A DNA stretch of 8,541 bases, taken from the NCBI GenBank assembly GCA_937936695.1, contig CALHCK010000229.1, positions 1-8,541 on the forward strand, given 5' to 3'. This stretch comes from an uncultured Polaribacter sp. GTDB lineage: Bacteria; Bacteroidota; Bacteroidia; Flavobacteriales; Flavobacteriaceae. Each line of letters starts with the position of its first letter. Position 1 is the first letter of the stretch. The translations under genes and the position numbers were made by a program. The notes under the pieces were generated by a model. The model was not told where the DNA came from. It did not search any database and saw only the letters and a list, made by a program, of their open reading frames with translations. Positions 6,676 to 8,541 of the stretch are shown piece by piece.

Positions 6676-7901
6676 TGTTCAATAAAATTTACATAACAAT
6701 TATTGTGCTACTTTTTGGAGTATTGTCTGTAACAGCACAAACTCGAAAGGAGTTAGAATCACAAAGAAAAAAACTTAAGAAAGAAATTGAACAAGTAAAC
6801 AAATTACTATTTAATGAAAAGAAAAAAGAAAAAAATACATTAGAAGATTTAAAAGATCTTAATAAAAAAATAGAGGTAAGAAAACAGCTAGTTGATGCAA
6901 TAAATGTAGAGGCAACTATGCTTTCTAAAGACATTAAAAATAATCAGATTGCATTAGATAAGCTAAAAGAAAAATTAGCAAAGCTTAAAGAAGATTATGC
7001 GAATATGATTTTAAAGTCTTACAAAAGCAGATCTAAACAAAGTAGATTGTTGTTTGTGCTTTCTTCTAGGAATTTTTACCAAGCTTATAAACGTTTAGAG
7101 TACATAAAGCAATACGCTTCTTTTAGAAAAAAACAAGGAGAAGCTATTATTGGGCAAGCGGAAGTTGTAGAAAGTTTAAAAGACTCTTTATTGCATCAAA
7201 AAGAAATAAAAAACAAATTAATTTTAGCAGAAAAAAATCAACAAGAAGCTATAGAATTAGATAAAAAGAAACAAGAAACGTTATTAACTAAAATAAAGAG
7301 AAGAGAGTATAAATATAAAAAGTCTCTAAAAAATAAAATTAGCAAAGAAAAAAGAATTGTAGCTAAAATAGATAAAATAATTAGAGAAGAAATAGCAAGA
7401 GCTAATAGAGCAGCCAGGGCAAAAGCAGGAGCTGGAAAAGCAAAGAAAAATGAGTTTATTTTAAGTCCAGAAGCCAAAGCATTAGCCTTAAAATTTGAAT
7501 TAAATAAAGGGAAGTTACCTTGGCCTGTAAGAGAAGGTTTGGTTGTTAGAAAGTTTGGTAAACAAAGTCATCCCACTTTTCCTGGAATTACTATAAACGG
7601 AACAGGGTTACATATTGTAACAAGTAGAGGTAGTGATGCGGAGGCTATTTTTAACGGAAAAGTGTTAAATGTGCTTGTAAATTCTGCAGGGTTAAAAAAT
7701 ATTTTAGTACAACACGGTAATTACATTTCTTCTTATAATAATTTAGAAAACACCTATGTTAAAAAAGAAGATATTATTACAACAGGTCAAAAAATAGGTC
7801 GTATTTACACAGATAAAGTGTCTCAAAAAACAAAGTTGGTATTTGTATTGTTTAAAAATACTACACGTTTAAATCCTTCTTCATGGATTTTAAAACGATA
7901 A
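6675..7901 (+). CDS. envC: EnvC-type murein hydrolase activator with degenerate LytM domain
   Basis: The 408-residue protein has a signal peptide (about 1-22, cut after SVTAQ), a long Lys/Glu-rich coiled coil (about 23-245), a basic Ala/Lys/Arg/Gly-rich linker (about 241-258) and a LytM (M23-like) domain (about 280-405). That order is the EnvC layout. Active M23 enzymes need the zinc ligands of HxxxD and HxH. Here the first site reads GTGLH (309-313), the YAHL position is YNNL (354-357) and the HLHFE position is KLVFV (387-391), so all ligands are gone. As in E. coli EnvC, it should activate N-acetylmuramoyl-L-alanine amidases at the division septum rather than cut peptidoglycan; in E. coli this is driven by FtsEX through the coiled coil. 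The GTG start at 6675 overlaps the previous stop (TAGTG), and no in-frame ATG lies before the coiled coil. It is the last gene of the operon. Confidence 0.85.
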   Translation: MFNKIYITIIVLLFGVLSVTAQTRKELESQRKKLKKEIEQVNKLLFNEKKKEKNTLEDLKDLNKKIEVRKQLVDAINVEATMLSKDIKNNQIALDKLKEKLAKLKEDYANMILKSYKSRSKQSRLLFVLSSRNFYQAYKRLEYIKQYASFRKKQGEAIIGQAEVVESLKDSLLHQKEIKNKLILAEKNQQEAIELDKKKQETLLTKIKRREYKYKKSLKNKISKEKRIVAKIDKIIREEIARANRAARAKAGAGKAKKNEFILSPEAKALALKFELNKGKLPWPVREGLVVRKFGKQSHPTFPGITINGTGLHIVTSRGSDAEAIFNGKVLNVLVNSAGLKNILVQHGNYISSYNNLENTYVKKEDIITTGQKIGRIYTDKVSQKTKLVFVLFKNTTRLNPSSWILKR

Positions 7902-7911
7902 CAACTATTGA

Positions 7912-8415
7912 TTACAATCTAGGTTTGTATTGAATGTTTTTTTGAAGAATCACTGCATTTGGCAGTGTAATTAAATTAGCGTCTTTTGTTTTTAAGGTGA
8001 TAAAAAATGCACCAATATTTAAAATTTCACCTGTAATATTATTATCTTTTTCTAAGATGGTAATAGTATCTCCAATTTTTACAGGGTAATTAATATATAA
8101 AATAATACCAGCAGTAATATTAGAAAGTATAGACCATTGAGCAAAAAAGGCAATACCTAAAATGGTTAAAAAAGAAGATATGGCAAGCAGTAATTGTTTT
8201 TCATTTACACCCCATAAAAACAAAACAAACACAATTACTGTAATGTAAATAAGTATGGTTATTATTTTGTTAATAATAATAATTCTTGCTTTATGAAACC
8301 CAAATTGTTGCTGAATTTTTTTTAGCGAATTAGAAATAACAAAACGTGTAAAAATTGCAATTAATACAATGGCAACAGAAAGTATTATTTTATAATTACT
8401 AATTTCAAATTCCAT
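7912..8415 (-). CDS. Small MscS-family mechanosensitive channel protein
   Basis: The 167-residue membrane protein has transmembrane segments at about 8-28, 49-69 and 74-109. The last is the pore-lining TM3 of MscS, followed by the beta domain (about 110-165). FFAQWSILSNITAGIILY (90-107), PVKIGDTI (111-118), GEILNIG (129-135) and LPNAVI (151-156) correspond to the most conserved stretch of MscS proteins. It ends right after the beta domain, so the C-terminal alpha/beta cage of E. coli MscS (286 residues) is missing. Since the ending is clean and the frame intact, it looks like a short family member rather than a broken gene. It should open under membrane tension to release solutes during hypo-osmotic shock, in the inner membrane. 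It starts at ATG 8415, 12 bp after the stop of the upstream gene on the same strand, so the two are likely co-transcribed. Confidence 0.8.
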   Translation of the reverse strand: MEFEISNYKIILSVAIVLIAIFTRFVISNSLKKIQQQFGFHKARIIIINKIITILIYITVIVFVLFLWGVNEKQLLLAISSFLTILGIAFFAQWSILSNITAGIILYINYPVKIGDTITILEKDNNITGEILNIGAFFITLKTKDANLITLPNAVILQKNIQYKPRL

Positions 8416-8427
8416 AAAAAAAATAGT

Positions 8428-8541
8428 TTAATCAAACAGCGCTTTTAATTCTGTAGCGTCATTAGGTTTAATTTTACCAGCTAAAAGTAAACTTAATTGT
8501 TTACGACGTAAAGCTCCTTCAAAACGCTCTTTTTCTAGTTC
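8428..8541 (-). CDS. C-terminal end of an unrecognised gene
   Basis: The last 37 codons and a TAA stop of a minus-strand gene enter from the right edge. The residues are helical and charged, starting ELEKERFEGALRRKQ and ending ATELKALFD, with codon use like the neighbours (mostly A/T third positions). I do not recognise the family from this fragment. The 12-bp distance to the MscS-type gene downstream suggests one transcript. Confidence 0.6.
   Translation of the reverse strand, partial: ELEKERFEGALRRKQLSLLLAGKIKPNDATELKALFD

Noticed and set aside
7238..7477. Open minus-strand frame opposite the envC coiled coil, rich in Leu/Phe/Ser/Ala
   Set aside because: It is the antisense shadow of a Lys/Glu-rich coiled coil in AT-rich DNA; the plus-strand gene is fully supported.

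Overview
The window looks like chromosomal DNA of a low-GC member of the Bacteroidetes, most likely family Flavobacteriaceae (a Polaribacter/Tenacibaculum-type marine flavobacterium is my guess). The grounds are the strongly AT-rich sequence, start codons without Shine-Dalgarno sites, a C-terminal type IX secretion (Por) sorting domain, and a run of nucleotidyltransferase, TPR protein, DUF4292 lipoprotein and EnvC-like genes that I associate with this family. No rRNA, tRNA, CRISPR array, insertion sequence or phage gene is visible. This is a core-genome neighbourhood rather than an obvious island.

Left part (1-3624): the 3' end of a large secreted protein (Ig-like region, lamin-tail domain, type IX sorting domain) runs in from the left edge. 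It is followed by a PolB-type 3'-5' exonuclease (1055-1771, +). Converging on that gene, with the two stop codons sharing one TTAA, is an ABC-F ATPase of the Uup type (1768-3624, -).

Divergent intergenic region (3625-3910): this is the only substantial non-coding stretch and the least explained part of the window. It holds a perfect 11-bp hairpin with a T-rich tail on the uup strand, a 22-codon frame through that hairpin whose stop overlaps the uup GTG start, a promoter-like TTGACA/TAATTTTA pair, and a cluster of repeated elements directly upstream of that promoter. Together these look like a regulated, possibly attenuated, leader for uup, although this is inference.

Central part (3911-7901, +): four tightly packed genes form a probable operon. 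They encode a sugar-phosphate nucleotidyltransferase with a left-handed beta-helix tail, an exported TPR protein, a DUF4292 lipoprotein with a possible LolA/LolB-like fold, and a coiled-coil EnvC-type murein hydrolase activator whose LytM domain has lost all zinc ligands. The set points to envelope building: activated sugar supply, outer-membrane lipoprotein or periplasmic assembly, and control of septal peptidoglycan cleavage.

Right part (7912-8541, -): a minimal MscS-type channel of 167 residues converges on the operon across a 10-bp gap. The last 37 codons of an unrecognised gene lie 12 bp upstream of the channel on the same strand. Apart from the divergent region, intergenic space is very small and no clear gene-end terminators are visible.
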